From NCBI RefSeq assembly GCF_001941865.1, contig NZ_CP016162.1:2604001-2668000 (forward strand): a stretch of 64,000 nucleotides of DNA. Reading direction: 5' to 3'. Position numbers and translations under genes: made by a program. Every line of letters begins with the position of its first letter. The first letter of the stretch is position 1. The notes under the pieces are model-generated. The model saw only the letters and a program-made list of their open reading frames with translations, made no database searches and was not told where the DNA came from. This document shows, piece after piece, positions 33,522 to 46,469 of this stretch. Origin of the DNA: Pseudomonas alcaliphila JAB1. GTDB taxonomy: Bacteria; Pseudomonadota; Gammaproteobacteria; Pseudomonadales; Pseudomonadaceae.

Positions 33522-35405
33522 TCAGACCTTGAAACGCCCCAGCAGGCGATCCTGCTGTCCTACCTGTTCCACCATCGAGCCGCACTGGCGCACCTGCTGT
33601 TCGGCGCCGCCAGCCAGTTCATGGCTGATGTCGCGAATGTTGGTGGTGTTGCGGTTGATCTCCTCGGTGGTGGCGCTTTGCTCCTCGGCGGCGGTGGCGA
33701 TCTGCAAGTTCATGTCGTTGATGCGGGTGATCGCCTCGCGGATACGGCCGAGCATGTCGTTGGCCGCGCCGGCGTCTTCGGCGGTCTTGCTGGCCGTGTC
33801 GCGGCTCTGTTGCATGCGGCTTTCGGCCTGACGCACACCGCCTTGTAGCTGGTCGATCATCTGGCGGATTTCCTGGGTGGCCTGCTGCGTGCGCGAGGCC
33901 AGCGAGCGCACCTCATCGGCGACCACGGCAAAGCCACGGCCGGATTCACCGGCGCGCGCGGCTTCGATGGCGGCGTTCAGTGCCAGCAGGTTGGTCTGCT
34001 CGGCGATGCTGGTGATCACCTGCAGAATCGACTCGATGTTGTGGCTGAGCTTGGCCAGCTCGTTGATCGCGTGGCTGGTGCCATCCATCTCGTCGGCCAG
34101 ATGGCGGATCGCCGCACTGGATTGCGACACCACGCGCACGCCGTTTTCGGTTTCTTCGTTGGCGGCGACGGCGGCCTGGGCTGCGGCCTGGGCGTTGCGC
34201 GCCACCTCCTCGGCGGTGGAGGCCATTTCCTGCATGGCGGTGGCAAGCTGATCCAGCTCCTGCAGCTGTTCCTGCAGGCGGCGCGCGGCCTGTTCCGACT
34301 CGTTTGAGGTCAGGGCCGTGCTTTCGCGGACCTGGCGCGAGCTGCCCATGACGTCGCCAATCAACGTCTGCAGGGTCTGCAGGAAGCGGTTGAATTCCTG
34401 CGACAGCTCGCCGATCTCGTCGTTGCTGGTGATCGCCAGGCGGCGCGTCAGGTCACCTTCGCCGCTGTTGATCTCACGCAACGAGGTGCTGAGCAGGCTC
34501 AGTGGCTTGAGCAGGTTGTTCATCAGCAGGCCCAGCACCACCAGGCTGATGGCCACGCCGACCACGGTACCGACCACGGCCAGCCAGGTCAGGCGGTTGG
34601 CTTCGGCCATCACCACGCTCTCGTCCAGCACCACGCCGATGTACCAGTCCATGCCGCGCAGGTTGGGTAGCGGGGTGAAGGAGACCAGCAGGTTCTTGCC
34701 GCCGGCCTCGACTTCGCGCAGTTCCTTGCTCAGCGCCGGGCTCTGGCCGTCGAACAGTTCGCTGTAGGACTTGCCGTTGTACTCGGCATTGGGGTGGGAA
34801 ATGATATTGCCCGAGCGGCTGAGCAGGAAGGCATAGCCGGCGCCATTGAAGTCCAGGGTGTTGATCGCATCTGCCACCGATTGCAGGCGGATATCGCCAC
34901 CGAACACGCCGAGAAACTGACCCGCGTCGCTGATCCGGGCCACGGCGGAAATGAGGATTTCATTGGTGGTGGAGTCGACGTAGGGTTCGGTCAGCACTGC
35001 CTGGTTGCCAGCCTTGCCGGTCGCATACCAGGGGCGTTTACGGCCGTCCCAGTCGGCGCTGGGTTTCCAGTCGTCGCTGTTCTTGATGGGCTTGCCGTCC
35101 GCTTCCAGCGCACCGAAGACCAGAATGAACTCGTTCTTGAGCAGTGGCGCATCGAATACACGCTGGTTTTCTTCAGGGCTATAGCTGCTGTCGATGGTTT
35201 GCGACATCAGGTCAATCAGACGCAGTTTGGCGTTTAGCCAATTCTCGATCTGTCTGGCCAATGCATTGCTCGATTCGGCAATGCTCGATTCGACCTGACT
35301 GCGCAGGGTGTCGCGGACCTGGCTGACCTGGGATAGCGACAGCAGGCTGGTGGTAAGGAACAGCACGGTAGCGGCCGCGATACCGACCTTGTGGGCGATT
35401 TTCAT
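33522..35405 (-). CDS. Methyl-accepting chemotaxis protein with dCache sensor
   Basis: A 627-residue membrane chemoreceptor: short cytoplasmic N-terminus, first membrane helix ([18 protein letters not shown]), a periplasmic double-Cache domain of about 250 residues ([46 protein letters not shown]), second membrane helix ([20 protein letters not shown]), HAMP, and a signalling domain with the conserved hairpin tip around [20 protein letters not shown]. The dCache WYxxA-like segment (RPWYATGK) fits amino acid or amine ligands, tempting next to a polyamine cluster, but no ligand can be named. ATG 35405 is chosen over an upstream Met 20 codons earlier. Confidence 0.93.
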   Translation of the reverse strand: MKIAHKVGIAAATVLFLTTSLLSLSQVSQVRDTLRSQVESSIAESSNALARQIENWLNAKLRLIDLMSQTIDSSYSPEENQRVFDAPLLKNEFILVFGALEADGKPIKNSDDWKPSADWDGRKRPWYATGKAGNQAVLTEPYVDSTTNEILISAVARISDAGQFLGVFGGDIRLQSVADAINTLDFNGAGYAFLLSRSGNIISHPNAEYNGKSYSELFDGQSPALSKELREVEAGGKNLLVSFTPLPNLRGMDWYIGVVLDESVVMAEANRLTWLAVVGTVVGVAISLVVLGLLMNNLLKPLSLLSTSLREINSGEGDLTRRLAITSNDEIGELSQEFNRFLQTLQTLIGDVMGSSRQVRESTALTSNESEQAARRLQEQLQELDQLATAMQEMASTAEEVARNAQAAAQAAVAANEETENGVRVVSQSSAAIRHLADEMDGTSHAINELAKLSHNIESILQVITSIAEQTNLLALNAAIEAARAGESGRGFAVVADEVRSLASRTQQATQEIRQMIDQLQGGVRQAESRMQQSRDTASKTAEDAGAANDMLGRIREAITRINDMNLQIATAAEEQSATTEEINRNTTNIRDISHELAGGAEQQVRQCGSMVEQVGQQDRLLGRFKV

Positions 35406-35552
35406 GAATGGGCTCCTGGGCACCAAGACGACGGGGCTGCATCCATGCAAGGCAGTTGTCTGCAAGGCAAATACAGTGCCGGCTTTTCGCCAGCTGGACG
35501 TGTGGTCTCTCTGTACGCTTTTGTATCGGCTCTCAGGTGCCGTTCTTGAGCC

Positions 35553-36593
35553 TCAGCCGCGCTTTCTGTGCAAGCGACTGGTATTGACCACATCCACCGC
35601 GCGGGCGCGCAGTTGACCGCAACCGCCGTCGACATCCTGGCCGGCCGAATTGCGCACCTTGGTCAGCACGCCACGGCTGTGCAGATAACGCACCATCTCG
35701 ACGATGCGCTCGCCGTCGGGACGCTGGTAGTCGTCGGCTTCCAGGCTGTTGTAGGGGATCAGGTTGAGCACGGCGAACTTGCCCTTGAACAGGCGCAGGA
35801 TGTTGTCCATCTCTTCCTGGCTGTCGTTGATGCCCTTGAGCAGTGTCCACTGGTACTGGATCGGGTAGTCGATGGTGCGCGCGTAGGCTTCGCCCAGTTC
35901 CACCAGCTCTTCAGGATCGATGCGCGGCGCCTTGGGCAGCAGGCGCTGGCGCAGTTCGGCGTCAGTGGTATGCAGCGACAGCGCCAGGGCAGGGCGCACG
36001 CGTTGCTTGGGCAGACGCTCGAACACCCGCGGGTCACCAACGGTGGAGAACACCAGGTTGCGCTGCCCGATGCCGCCCTCGGTGCCAAGCAGATCGATGG
36101 CCTCAAGCACGTTGTCGAGATTGTGCGCCGGCTCGCCCATGCCCATGAATACCACTTTCTTCACCGGACGAAAGCGTCGGCCCAGGGCGACCTGGGCGAC
36201 CATCTCGGCGCTGCTGAGCTGGCGCAGCAGGCCGCTCTTGCCGGTCATGCAGAACACACAGGCAACGGCGCAGCCCACCTGGCTGGAGATGCACAGGCCA
36301 TCACGTGGCAACAGTACGCTTTCCACCATCTGTTTGTCCGCCAGCTCCACCAACAGGCGAGCCGAGCCGTCGGCTCCGGGGTGCTCGGAGCGCAGCCGGG
36401 CCAGTGCGTCCAGTTCGCTGGCGATGGCCGGCAGTGCTTCACGTACCGTCAGGGGCAGGAAGTTCTCGGTCTTCTGATGCTTGGTGCCGGTGTCCAACGG
36501 CTTGCCCTGCAGCCAGGCACGGGTAATGCGCCCGATATGCTGGGGTTTGGCGCCAAGGTCGGCGAGGCGTTGGTTGAGTTCGGTGAGCTGCAT
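35553..36593 (-). CDS. RlmN/Cfr-family radical SAM RNA methyltransferase (paralogue)
   Basis: A 346-residue radical SAM protein. The [4Fe-4S] motif is C-x3-C-x2-C at Cys108/112/115 (VGCAVACVFC). The two catalytic cysteines of this family are also present: Cys101 in LCISSQ and Cys325 in DVDGGCGQL. RlmN methylates A2503 of 23S rRNA and A37 of some tRNAs. This copy is shorter than housekeeping RlmN (about 380), has a reduced N-terminal domain, and is not in the usual ndk-pilF-ispG neighbourhood, so it is probably a second family member with its own RNA target. ATG 36593 is preceded by the DUF5924 gene. Confidence 0.85.
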   Translation of the reverse strand: MQLTELNQRLADLGAKPQHIGRITRAWLQGKPLDTGTKHQKTENFLPLTVREALPAIASELDALARLRSEHPGADGSARLLVELADKQMVESVLLPRDGLCISSQVGCAVACVFCMTGKSGLLRQLSSAEMVAQVALGRRFRPVKKVVFMGMGEPAHNLDNVLEAIDLLGTEGGIGQRNLVFSTVGDPRVFERLPKQRVRPALALSLHTTDAELRQRLLPKAPRIDPEELVELGEAYARTIDYPIQYQWTLLKGINDSQEEMDNILRLFKGKFAVLNLIPYNSLEADDYQRPDGERIVEMVRYLHSRGVLTKVRNSAGQDVDGGCGQLRARAVDVVNTSRLHRKRG

Positions 36594-36608
36594 GGGGCGC
36601 GCATGCTA

Positions 36609-37634
36609 TCACTTGGCCGTGGCAGCGACCACGTCGAAGCGCAGTACGCCGATCATCTGCCCGGCTTCGGTGACGACCCGCACCTGCCAGCGGCCTTCGG
36701 GGGAGGCCGGGAAGTTGAGTTTGTGCGTCCAGGCGCGATAGCCCTCCTTGCGCCCGCCGTTGATGTCCAGCGCAATGCGGTCGACTTCCAGGCCGTTGTG
36801 CTGCCAGACGTGGTAGATGCGTTCGTTGAGGCCGCGTGGGGCGTTGATCGAGGTGTAGGCGTAAAGCCCATCATCGCGCAGTTGTTCCGGGCTGATCTGT
36901 TGCAGGCTCTCGCCTGGCGTGCGTTGTTCGCCATCGAAGCGATCGCTGATCGCCACCTCGGTCAGCCATAGCGTTGCCGGTGGCACCCAGGCCCGCGCCA
37001 CCCAGCCGGCGCTGGCCATCGCCAGAGGCAGGGCGGCCAGCAGCACAATGCGTCGCCAGCCGGTGAAACCGATCAGGCCGGGCAGGCTCGGCAGCGCCAG
37101 CAGCGTGGCGATCAGCAGGGCAATGCGATAGCTCTGCGGGGTACTGAGGTGAAAGATGATCGGCAGCGCGGTCAGCATCACCGCGAACAGCGCCAGGCTG
37201 TGAAAGATCAACAGCAACCAGCGCCTGGGTGCCAACCAGCGGTAGTAAATCGGGTCGGTGATCGAGGCCAGGGCGGCGATCGCCAGCAGGCCGCTGAACA
37301 GTAACTGCCCGCTGTTCCAGGTGGTGGTGATGAAGAAGAACGGCAAGACGAAGAACAGACTTTCCTGGTGGATCATCTGTGTGCCGTAGCGCAGCAGCGG
37401 CAACGGCAATTCGAAGCCGAAGTGCCGGGCAATGCGTTCACGCAGCAGGTTCTCCAGAATCAACCAGACCCAACTGACCAGCAATACCACGCCGAGCACC
37501 TTGGCCAGATGCGCCTGGCGGTCGACCAGGAGGAAACTGGCCACGCCCGAGCAGAAACCGAACAGGGCGACCAGGCCTGGGTAACGGCGCAGCAGGGCGA
37601 TCAGCGTGGGGATGCGGTCGAGTACGACTTTCAT
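36609..37634 (-). CDS. DUF5924/DUF2914 membrane protein
   Basis: A 341-residue inner-membrane protein: about eight hydrophobic helices in residues 1-220, followed by a soluble C-terminal beta domain (LWLTEVAISDRFDGEQ, YTSINAPRGLNERIYHVWQH, YRAWTHKLNFPASPEGRWQVRVVTEAGQMIGVLRF), the DUF2914 part. It lies 15 bp upstream of the RlmN paralogue in the same direction, so the two may be co-transcribed. Function unknown. Confidence 0.85.
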   Translation of the reverse strand: MKVVLDRIPTLIALLRRYPGLVALFGFCSGVASFLLVDRQAHLAKVLGVVLLVSWVWLILENLLRERIARHFGFELPLPLLRYGTQMIHQESLFFVLPFFFITTTWNSGQLLFSGLLAIAALASITDPIYYRWLAPRRWLLLIFHSLALFAVMLTALPIIFHLSTPQSYRIALLIATLLALPSLPGLIGFTGWRRIVLLAALPLAMASAGWVARAWVPPATLWLTEVAISDRFDGEQRTPGESLQQISPEQLRDDGLYAYTSINAPRGLNERIYHVWQHNGLEVDRIALDINGGRKEGYRAWTHKLNFPASPEGRWQVRVVTEAGQMIGVLRFDVVAATAK

Positions 37635-37773
37635 GGCAGCGGCAAATGGCAGTGTTGGGCGCGCATCCTAGGTAGCGCGAGCCTTGGCTGCAAGCGAGTC
37701 GTCAGCTGCGCTGGCGGTACCGGGCCGCTTGCGGCACTATTGCGCCCCCGTTTCACCACCGAGTCCGAAAACG

Positions 37774-38067
37774 ATGAAATTCATCCATCAACGCGAGCAT
37801 CTGGAAGAGGGCGATCTGGTGGTCATCCAGTGTTCGCAGCCCTGCAACATCCGCCTGATGAACGATGCCAACTTTCGCGCGTTCAGGAACCGTGGCCGGC
37901 ACAGTTACCACGGCGGCGCCTTCATCAAGTTCCCAGCGAAGATCCGCGTGCCCTCCAGTGGTTTCTGGAACATCACGCTGGATACCGTCAGCCGTCGTGC
38001 GGTGAGCGTGACGCGCAAACCGCAGATGGAGTACAGCATCAAGATCGTCCGTCGCCCGGGCGCCTGA
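37774..38067 (+). CDS. DUF1883 domain protein
   Basis: A 97-residue protein covering one DUF1883 domain: KFIHQREHLEEGDLVVIQCS, CNIRLMNDANFRAFRNRGRHSYHGGAF and SGFWNITLDTV. The beta-rich domain is found alone or as a fusion to TIR-like domains elsewhere, and its role is not defined. ATG 37774 is the start; an upstream frame to 37684 lacks support. It is divergent from the DUF5924 gene. Confidence 0.85.
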   Translation: MKFIHQREHLEEGDLVVIQCSQPCNIRLMNDANFRAFRNRGRHSYHGGAFIKFPAKIRVPSSGFWNITLDTVSRRAVSVTRKPQMEYSIKIVRRPGA

Positions 38068-38155
38068 TGCTTGCCGCTGTAGGTGAAGAAAAAAGCTAAA
38101 CGCTGACAGCCAGGTCGAGGTCACAACTCGTGAACCTCGAAAAAGGATAGTCAGC

Positions 38156-38242
38156 ATGCTGAAGTTTCTGGGCGGTACCGTCGGTATCATTTTCATCATC
38201 GGCCTGATCGTGGTGGTGGGATTGCTCTCACTGATCTTCTAG
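38156..38242 (+). CDS. 28-aa hydrophobic peptide
   Basis: A very small gene encoding MLKFLGGTVGIIFIIGLIVV followed by eight more hydrophobic residues, i.e. almost entirely one membrane helix. AAAAGGA lies 7-13 bases before the ATG. It is 88 bp beyond the DUF1883 gene. It resembles small membrane proteins that modulate larger membrane complexes or act as stress peptides, but no function can be assigned. Confidence 0.55.
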   Translation: MLKFLGGTVGIIFIIGLIVVVGLLSLIF

Positions 38243-38252
38243 CCAATGAATG

Positions 38253-38274
38253 GCCCCGCTGCGTGCAGCGGGGC
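38253..38274. terminator. GC-rich hairpin between the 28-aa gene and osmE
   Basis: GCCCCGCTGC / GCAGCGGGGC arms (10 bp) separated by two bases, between convergent genes. No T run on either side, so termination is uncertain. Confidence 0.4.
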
Positions 38275-38283
38275 TGATCGCAT

Positions 38284-38619
38284 TCAGAGCCTCTTGCGCT
38301 GGTTGCCCTGGTGCTGCTCGCAAGTCATGAAGCCCTTGCTGTCGACCCGGCCGTTGACGTCGAAGTCCACGTAATAGGGCTGTTCCAGGCCGTCGACATT
38401 CAGCACGTAGTTGTTGCAGGTGCCGCCTGTGACGCTGTTGCGCACGTCCGAAGAGGGTGGCCCACCGAGAGTGCGTACCTGCTCCTGAGTCATGCCGTGG
38501 TCGACCTGCTTGACCAGTGGCTCATTGCGGAAGGTCAGGTAATCGGCCGGGTTCTCGAAGGTCGAGCAACCGCTCACCGCGGCCGCTACGGCCAGTACTG
38601 CAAGGCTGTGCTTGTACAT
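38284..38619 (-). CDS. osmE: Osmotically inducible lipoprotein OsmE
   Basis: A 111-residue outer-membrane lipoprotein of the SmpA/OmlA fold: signal peptide with lipobox VSGC, then VKQVDHGMTQEQVRTLGGPP, GGTCNNYVLN and YYVDFDVNGRVDSKGFMTC. ATG 38619 is correct by the signal peptide; the frame is open to 38772 without support. osmE is typically induced by high osmolarity and stationary phase. It lies 152 bp beyond metH and is convergent with the 28-aa gene. Confidence 0.9.
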   Translation of the reverse strand: MYKHSLAVLAVAAAVSGCSTFENPADYLTFRNEPLVKQVDHGMTQEQVRTLGGPPSSDVRNSVTGGTCNNYVLNVDGLEQPYYVDFDVNGRVDSKGFMTCEQHQGNQRKRL

Positions 38620-38741
38620 GTCATCGCTCCGTCGATTGAGCCGAAATGGCTCGACATGTTTTGGAGCCGCGCCCGTGCATGAGAGTTCGAGTTTTTCGAT
38701 GATCGGCGCTAGTCGCGCCTCGTTCGTCGCTGCATGAATGA

Positions 38742-38766
38742 AAAGAGCCCGCGATTGCGGGCTCTT
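38742..38766 (-). terminator. Rho-independent terminator after metH
   Basis: GAGCCCGC-GATT-GCGGGCTC stem at 38745-38764. Read on the minus strand it is followed by TTTTCATT. Confidence 0.8.
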
Positions 38767-38771
38767 TGGCA

Positions 38772-42482
<3,711 letters not shown>

Positions 42483-42634
42483 GAGAACTACCTGAGCAAA
42501 GCGGAAACAAAGGTGGGCGATGATAGCAAAGCTGCAGGGTTCTGGAGCACCAGCGGGCTTTTCATGAATTTCATTCATGTTGCTGGAGGCGCCGTCTCGT
42601 TAGAATTGCCAGCATCGCACTCAAGGACGTGGTC

Positions 42635-44911
42635 ATGCTCAAGCCCGCTGCTCTGTTTCTTCTTTCTTTCGCAGCTGGCCTGGCCCGTGCGGAAGCGATT
42701 TCCTATGTCGATGACGTCCAACCGATCCTCACCCACAAGTGCGTAGCCTGCCATACCTGCTATGACGCGCCGTGCCAGCTCAATCTGGGCAGTGGCGAAG
42801 GCATTGCGCGCGGCGCCAGCAAGCAACTGGTGTACGACGGTACGCGCAGCAAGGCGCAAGCGACCACTCGGCTTTATCTGGATGCACAGGGCGAGACGGC
42901 CTGGCGCCAGCGCGACTTTCATTCGGTGCTCGATGGCGGGAACGGCCAGGCTGCGCTGATCAAGCGCATGCTGGAGCTGGGTCGCAGCCAACCGCTCGAG
43001 CCCAATGCCAAGCTCCCTGACAATCTCGACATCGCCATCACCCGCAGCAACAGCTGTCCGTTGCCGGGGGAGTTCGCTGCCTATGCGCAGAAGAATCCCC
43101 ATGGCGGCATGCCGTTCGCCGTGACGGGGCTGAACGATGACGAGTACGCCACCCTGGAACAGTGGCTGGCCCAGGGTGCGCCGGTCGCCGAACAGGCGCT
43201 CACGCCCAGTGCAGTCGAGTTGCGCCAGGTGGAGCAGTGGGAAAATTTCTTGAATGCGCCCGGTGCGCGGCAGGATCTGGTTGCGCGCTGGCTCTACGAG
43301 CATTTGTTCCTCGCGCATTTGCACTTCGAGGGCGGTGAGCCTGGGCACTTCTTCCAGATGGTCCGTTCGCGTACCCCCAGCGGCAAACCCATCGATCCTA
43401 TCGCCACGCGCCGCCCCAACGACGATCCGGGCACCGAGTTCTACTACCGGCTATGGCCGATCCAGGGCGTGATCGTGCACAAGACGCATATCACCTATCC
43501 GTTGGATGACGCCAAGCTGGCGCGGGTCAAGGAGCTGTTCTTCGGCGAAGACTGGGCGCTGGACGCTGTACCGGGTTACGGCGCACAACGTCGCGCCAAC
43601 CCCTTCGAAACCTTCGCCGCGATTCCGGCGCGTGCGCGCTATCAGTTCATGCTGGATAACGCCGAGTACTTCGTGCGCACCTTTATCCGTGGTCCGGTGT
43701 GCCGAGGGCAGATCGCCACTGACGTGATTCGCGACAACTTCTGGGCCGTGTTCCAGGCGCCCGAGCACGATCTCTATATCACCGATGCCGAGTACCAGCG
43801 CGAGGCCACGCCACTGTTGGCCATGCCCGGCCAGTTCGACGATATCGGCGATCTGCTGGGTTTATGGCGCAACTACCGCGACAAGCGCAACGACTACGAG
43901 AACCTGCGCAAGGACGCTTACGCCGACGCACCTCCTGCGGACTGGGCGCATATCTGGAGCGGCAATGACAACGCGCTGCTGTCGATCTTCCGCCAGCACG
44001 ACAGTGCCTCAGTGCGCAAAGGCCTGCTCGGCGAGATTCCGCAAACCCTCTGGTGGATGGATTACCCGCTGCTGGAGCGCACCTACTACCAACTGGTGGT
44101 CAACTTCGACGTGTTCGGCAACGTCTCGCACCAGGCGCAGACGCGGTTGTATTTCGATCTGATCCGCAATGGCGCCGAGGTGAACTTTCTGCGCCTGCTG
44201 CCGGCGCGCTCACGTGAGGCCTACCTGGATGACTGGTATCAGAACAGCGGCAAGTTGAAGATGCTGCTGGACTACACCTCAGTCGATCATCGTTCACCGA
44301 GCGCCATTGGCCTGACCGGTGACGATCCGAAGAAGCAGTTCGCCGAACAGCTGCTGCAGCGCTACGCCAAGCTCAACGCGCGTCCTGACCCGATCAACCG
44401 CTGCACGGGCGCGCAGTGTTATCGCGACGGTTTGCCCAGGGAGCTGCAAGATGTCGAGCAGACGTTGGCGCGCCTGGCCAGTCGTCCGGCGGGCGGCTTG
44501 CGGGTGATTGATCAACTGCCAGAAGCGACGATGTTGCGGGTAGAGCTGAGCGATGGCTCGCGCGAGATCTACAGCCTGCTGCGCAACCGTGCGCACAGCA
44601 ACGTGGCGTTCATGCTGGGAGAGGAGCTGCGCTATCAACCGCGCCTGGACACCCTGACCATCTACCCGGAAGTGCTGAGCAGCTATCCGAATTTCCTGTT
44701 CACGGTCAAAGCGGGGGAGGTGGATGCCTTCGTCAAGCAGATGGAAGCTGTCAGCGACGCAAAATCCTTCGAGCAAATCGTCGAGCGCTGGGGTGTACGG
44801 CGCAGCCATCCCGAGTTCTGGCGCTATTTTCACGATCTCGCCAAGCATATTCGCGAAACCCAGCCGTTGGAGACAGGCGTGCTGGATATGAACCGCTATC
44901 AGAACCTCTAA
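42635..44911 (+). CDS. cti: Fatty acid cis/trans isomerase Cti
   Basis: A 758-residue periplasmic c-type haem enzyme that converts cis-unsaturated membrane fatty acids to trans, the fast membrane response of pseudomonads to solvents, heat and toxic metals. It has a signal peptide (LKPAALFLLSFAAGLARAEA) and a single haem c site CVACH about 45 residues in (HKCVACHTCYDAPCQ). Other conserved blocks include YRLWPIQGVIVHKTHITYPL and RTYYQLVVNFDVFGN. ATG 42635 is behind AAGGACG. It is divergent from metH. No regulator is adjacent; cti is usually constitutive and controlled by substrate access. Confidence 0.97.
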   Translation: MLKPAALFLLSFAAGLARAEAISYVDDVQPILTHKCVACHTCYDAPCQLNLGSGEGIARGASKQLVYDGTRSKAQATTRLYLDAQGETAWRQRDFHSVLDGGNGQAALIKRMLELGRSQPLEPNAKLPDNLDIAITRSNSCPLPGEFAAYAQKNPHGGMPFAVTGLNDDEYATLEQWLAQGAPVAEQALTPSAVELRQVEQWENFLNAPGARQDLVARWLYEHLFLAHLHFEGGEPGHFFQMVRSRTPSGKPIDPIATRRPNDDPGTEFYYRLWPIQGVIVHKTHITYPLDDAKLARVKELFFGEDWALDAVPGYGAQRRANPFETFAAIPARARYQFMLDNAEYFVRTFIRGPVCRGQIATDVIRDNFWAVFQAPEHDLYITDAEYQREATPLLAMPGQFDDIGDLLGLWRNYRDKRNDYENLRKDAYADAPPADWAHIWSGNDNALLSIFRQHDSASVRKGLLGEIPQTLWWMDYPLLERTYYQLVVNFDVFGNVSHQAQTRLYFDLIRNGAEVNFLRLLPARSREAYLDDWYQNSGKLKMLLDYTSVDHRSPSAIGLTGDDPKKQFAEQLLQRYAKLNARPDPINRCTGAQCYRDGLPRELQDVEQTLARLASRPAGGLRVIDQLPEATMLRVELSDGSREIYSLLRNRAHSNVAFMLGEELRYQPRLDTLTIYPEVLSSYPNFLFTVKAGEVDAFVKQMEAVSDAKSFEQIVERWGVRRSHPEFWRYFHDLAKHIRETQPLETGVLDMNRYQNL

Positions 44912-44980
44912 ACGCACCGGAGCGCACGTGAAGTGCGCTCCAGATTGCTTGTTGCATGACGGCTATGGCTGCGATCAATT

Positions 44981-45028
44981 CCTACTAATTTAGTTGGGCT
45001 TTAACCGGGCGGCGCTCTGGCGTACACT
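44981..45028 (+). promoter_or_regulatory. nfuA promoter with a probable IscR type 1 site
   Basis: CCTACTAATTTAGTTGGG at 44981-44998 has the ACT-N5-AGT core and flanking dyad of IscR type 1 sites. A -35 TTTAAC at 45000-45005, a 17-bp spacer and a -10 TACACT at 45023-45028 follow directly, so an apo- or holo-IscR bound here would touch RNA polymerase. The consensus match is by eye. Confidence 0.6.
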
Positions 45029-45053
45029 GCGCACATGTTCGCGAGGAGTTGCC

Positions 45054-45638
45054 ATGAGCGCCATCATCATTACCCAAGCTGCCGAAGATTACCTGGCCGA
45101 GCTGCTGAGCAAGCAGGACACTCCGGGTATCGGCATCCGAATTTTCATCACTCAGCCAGGTACGCCTTACGCGGAAACCTGCATTGCCTACTGCAAGCCG
45201 GGTGAGCAGAAGCCTGAAGACACCGCCGTTGGCCTGGCCAGTTTCACCGCCTGGATCGATGGCGTCAGTGAGCCTTTCCTGGAAGACGCAGTCGTCGACT
45301 ATGCCACCGATCGCATGGGCGGCCAGCTGACCATCAAGGCGCCGAACGCCAAGGTGCCGATGGTCAACGAAGACAGTCCGCTCAACGAGCGCATCAACTA
45401 CTACCTGCAGACCGAAATCAACCCTGGCCTGGCCAGCCATGGCGGCCAGGTGACGCTGATCGACGTGGTCGAAGAGGGCATTGCCGTGCTGCAGTTCGGC
45501 GGTGGTTGCCAGGGTTGTGGCCAAGCCGACTACACCCTCAAGGAAGGCATCGAGAAAACCCTGCTCGAGCGCATTCCTGAGCTCAAGGGTGTGCGTGACG
45601 TGACCGACCACAGCAATCGCGAGAACGCCTACTACTGA
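45054..45638 (+). CDS. nfuA: Fe-S biogenesis protein NfuA
   Basis: A 194-residue [4Fe-4S] carrier. The N-terminal A-type domain (degenerate, [18 protein letters not shown], then [18 protein letters not shown]) is followed by the Nfu domain with the cluster-ligating CQGCG ([19 protein letters not shown]). It delivers clusters to targets such as aconitase under oxidative stress or iron limitation. GAGGAG precedes the ATG. The upstream IscR-like site fits its expected control. Confidence 0.96.
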   Translation: MSAIIITQAAEDYLAELLSKQDTPGIGIRIFITQPGTPYAETCIAYCKPGEQKPEDTAVGLASFTAWIDGVSEPFLEDAVVDYATDRMGGQLTIKAPNAKVPMVNEDSPLNERINYYLQTEINPGLASHGGQVTLIDVVEEGIAVLQFGGGCQGCGQADYTLKEGIEKTLLERIPELKGVRDVTDHSNRENAYY

Positions 45639-45655
45639 TAGGCGTCTTGCACATG

Positions 45656-45686
45656 AAAAAGGGGCGACTGGAGTCGCCCCTTTTTC
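45656..45686. terminator. Bidirectional Rho-independent terminator after nfuA
   Basis: AAAAAGGGGCGACT and AGTCGCCCCTTTTT arms make a strong stem with T runs in both directions, serving nfuA and the convergent DUF1272 gene. Confidence 0.9.
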
Positions 45687-45689
45687 ATT

Positions 45690-45917
45690 TCAGGCCTTGA
45701 GTACACGTTTGCTGGAGGCGGGGAAGCGTTCGAGCTTTTCGGCCGGGCGAATCGGCCGTTTTACCAGTTCGCCACCGCAGTTCGGGCAGCGTAGCGCCAG
45801 GATGGATTCGGCGCAGGAGCGGCAGAAGGTGCACTCGAAGGAGCAGATCAAGGCGTCAACACTGGACGCAGGCAGATCGCAGTCGCAGTTCTCGCAGTTG
45901 GGGCGCAGTTCAAGCAT
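45690..45917 (-). CDS. DUF1272 zinc-ribbon-like small protein
   Basis: A 75-residue protein rich in paired cysteines: LRPNCENCDCDLP, ALICSFECTFCRSCAE and LRCPNCGGELVKRPIRP, the full DUF1272 pattern, probably binding two zinc ions. ATG 45917 is the accepted start; the open frame to 46037 lacks support. Convergent with nfuA. Function unknown. Confidence 0.9.
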   Translation of the reverse strand: MLELRPNCENCDCDLPASSVDALICSFECTFCRSCAESILALRCPNCGGELVKRPIRPAEKLERFPASSKRVLKA

Positions 45918-46018
45918 GGCGCGAGGCTCGGCAAAGTGGGTGATCGCAGCAGTCTGCAATCGCTGGCGGCCAAGCGCAACGGGCAAATCTGGGGGCGCGC
46001 AAGGCGCCCCGACGGGGT

Positions 46019-46288
46019 TTATTCCGGCATGCTCCAAGGTGCCAGGTCAAAACCCTGGCTGCGCAGCTCATCACGGGAGCGCTGCAGCGCGTCTTCCAGC
46101 TGTTGCGGGTCGCTGTAGGTGGCGCTGGACAGCTGGGTGCGGCCGAGCAGGCGGGTGTTGGTGCGGTCGATGACGCTGATGCTGACGACGCCGGTGCCGT
46201 CCTGCGGAGCCCAGGCCACGCACTGGAACGGGCGGAAGGCGCGATCGGCAATCAGCAGGGCTTCGTTGAAACGCAGCGGTGTGTTCAT
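46019..46288 (-). CDS. Conserved hypothetical protein (89 aa)
   Basis: A soluble protein (MNTPLRFNEALLIADRAFRP, then FQCVAWAPQDGTGVVSISVIDRTNTRLLGRTQLSSATYSDPQQLEDAL) with an alternating beta pattern in its middle and a helical end. ATG 46288 is chosen over an upstream Met 15 codons earlier. It lies 101 bp upstream of the DUF1272 gene in the same direction. No named domain recognised; I believe it to be real from its clean frame and the ribosome site region. Confidence 0.65.
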   Translation of the reverse strand: MNTPLRFNEALLIADRAFRPFQCVAWAPQDGTGVVSISVIDRTNTRLLGRTQLSSATYSDPQQLEDALQRSRDELRSQGFDLAPWSMPE

Positions 46289-46469
46289 GGGGTCGGTTTC
46301 TCCGAGTTGTTCCCAACAATCAATGGCGGCCAACAGGTTATTGATGTTGGCCTTTCAATCTTGTTGATGAACTCAGCAGACCCATAAGTCACACATGGCT
46401 GAAAAAAGTTTTATTACCGGCGTAGTGTGCCTTGATAAAAACTTTTGGCGTCTCGCCGGCTACAACTTT

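Noticed and set aside
35568..36971. 467-codon plus-strand frame opposite the RlmN paralogue
   Set aside because: Antisense shadow; the minus-strand protein has all radical SAM and catalytic cysteines.
42483..42634. Cobalamin riboswitch upstream of metH
   Set aside because: No B12-box-like conserved core was seen in this short gap.
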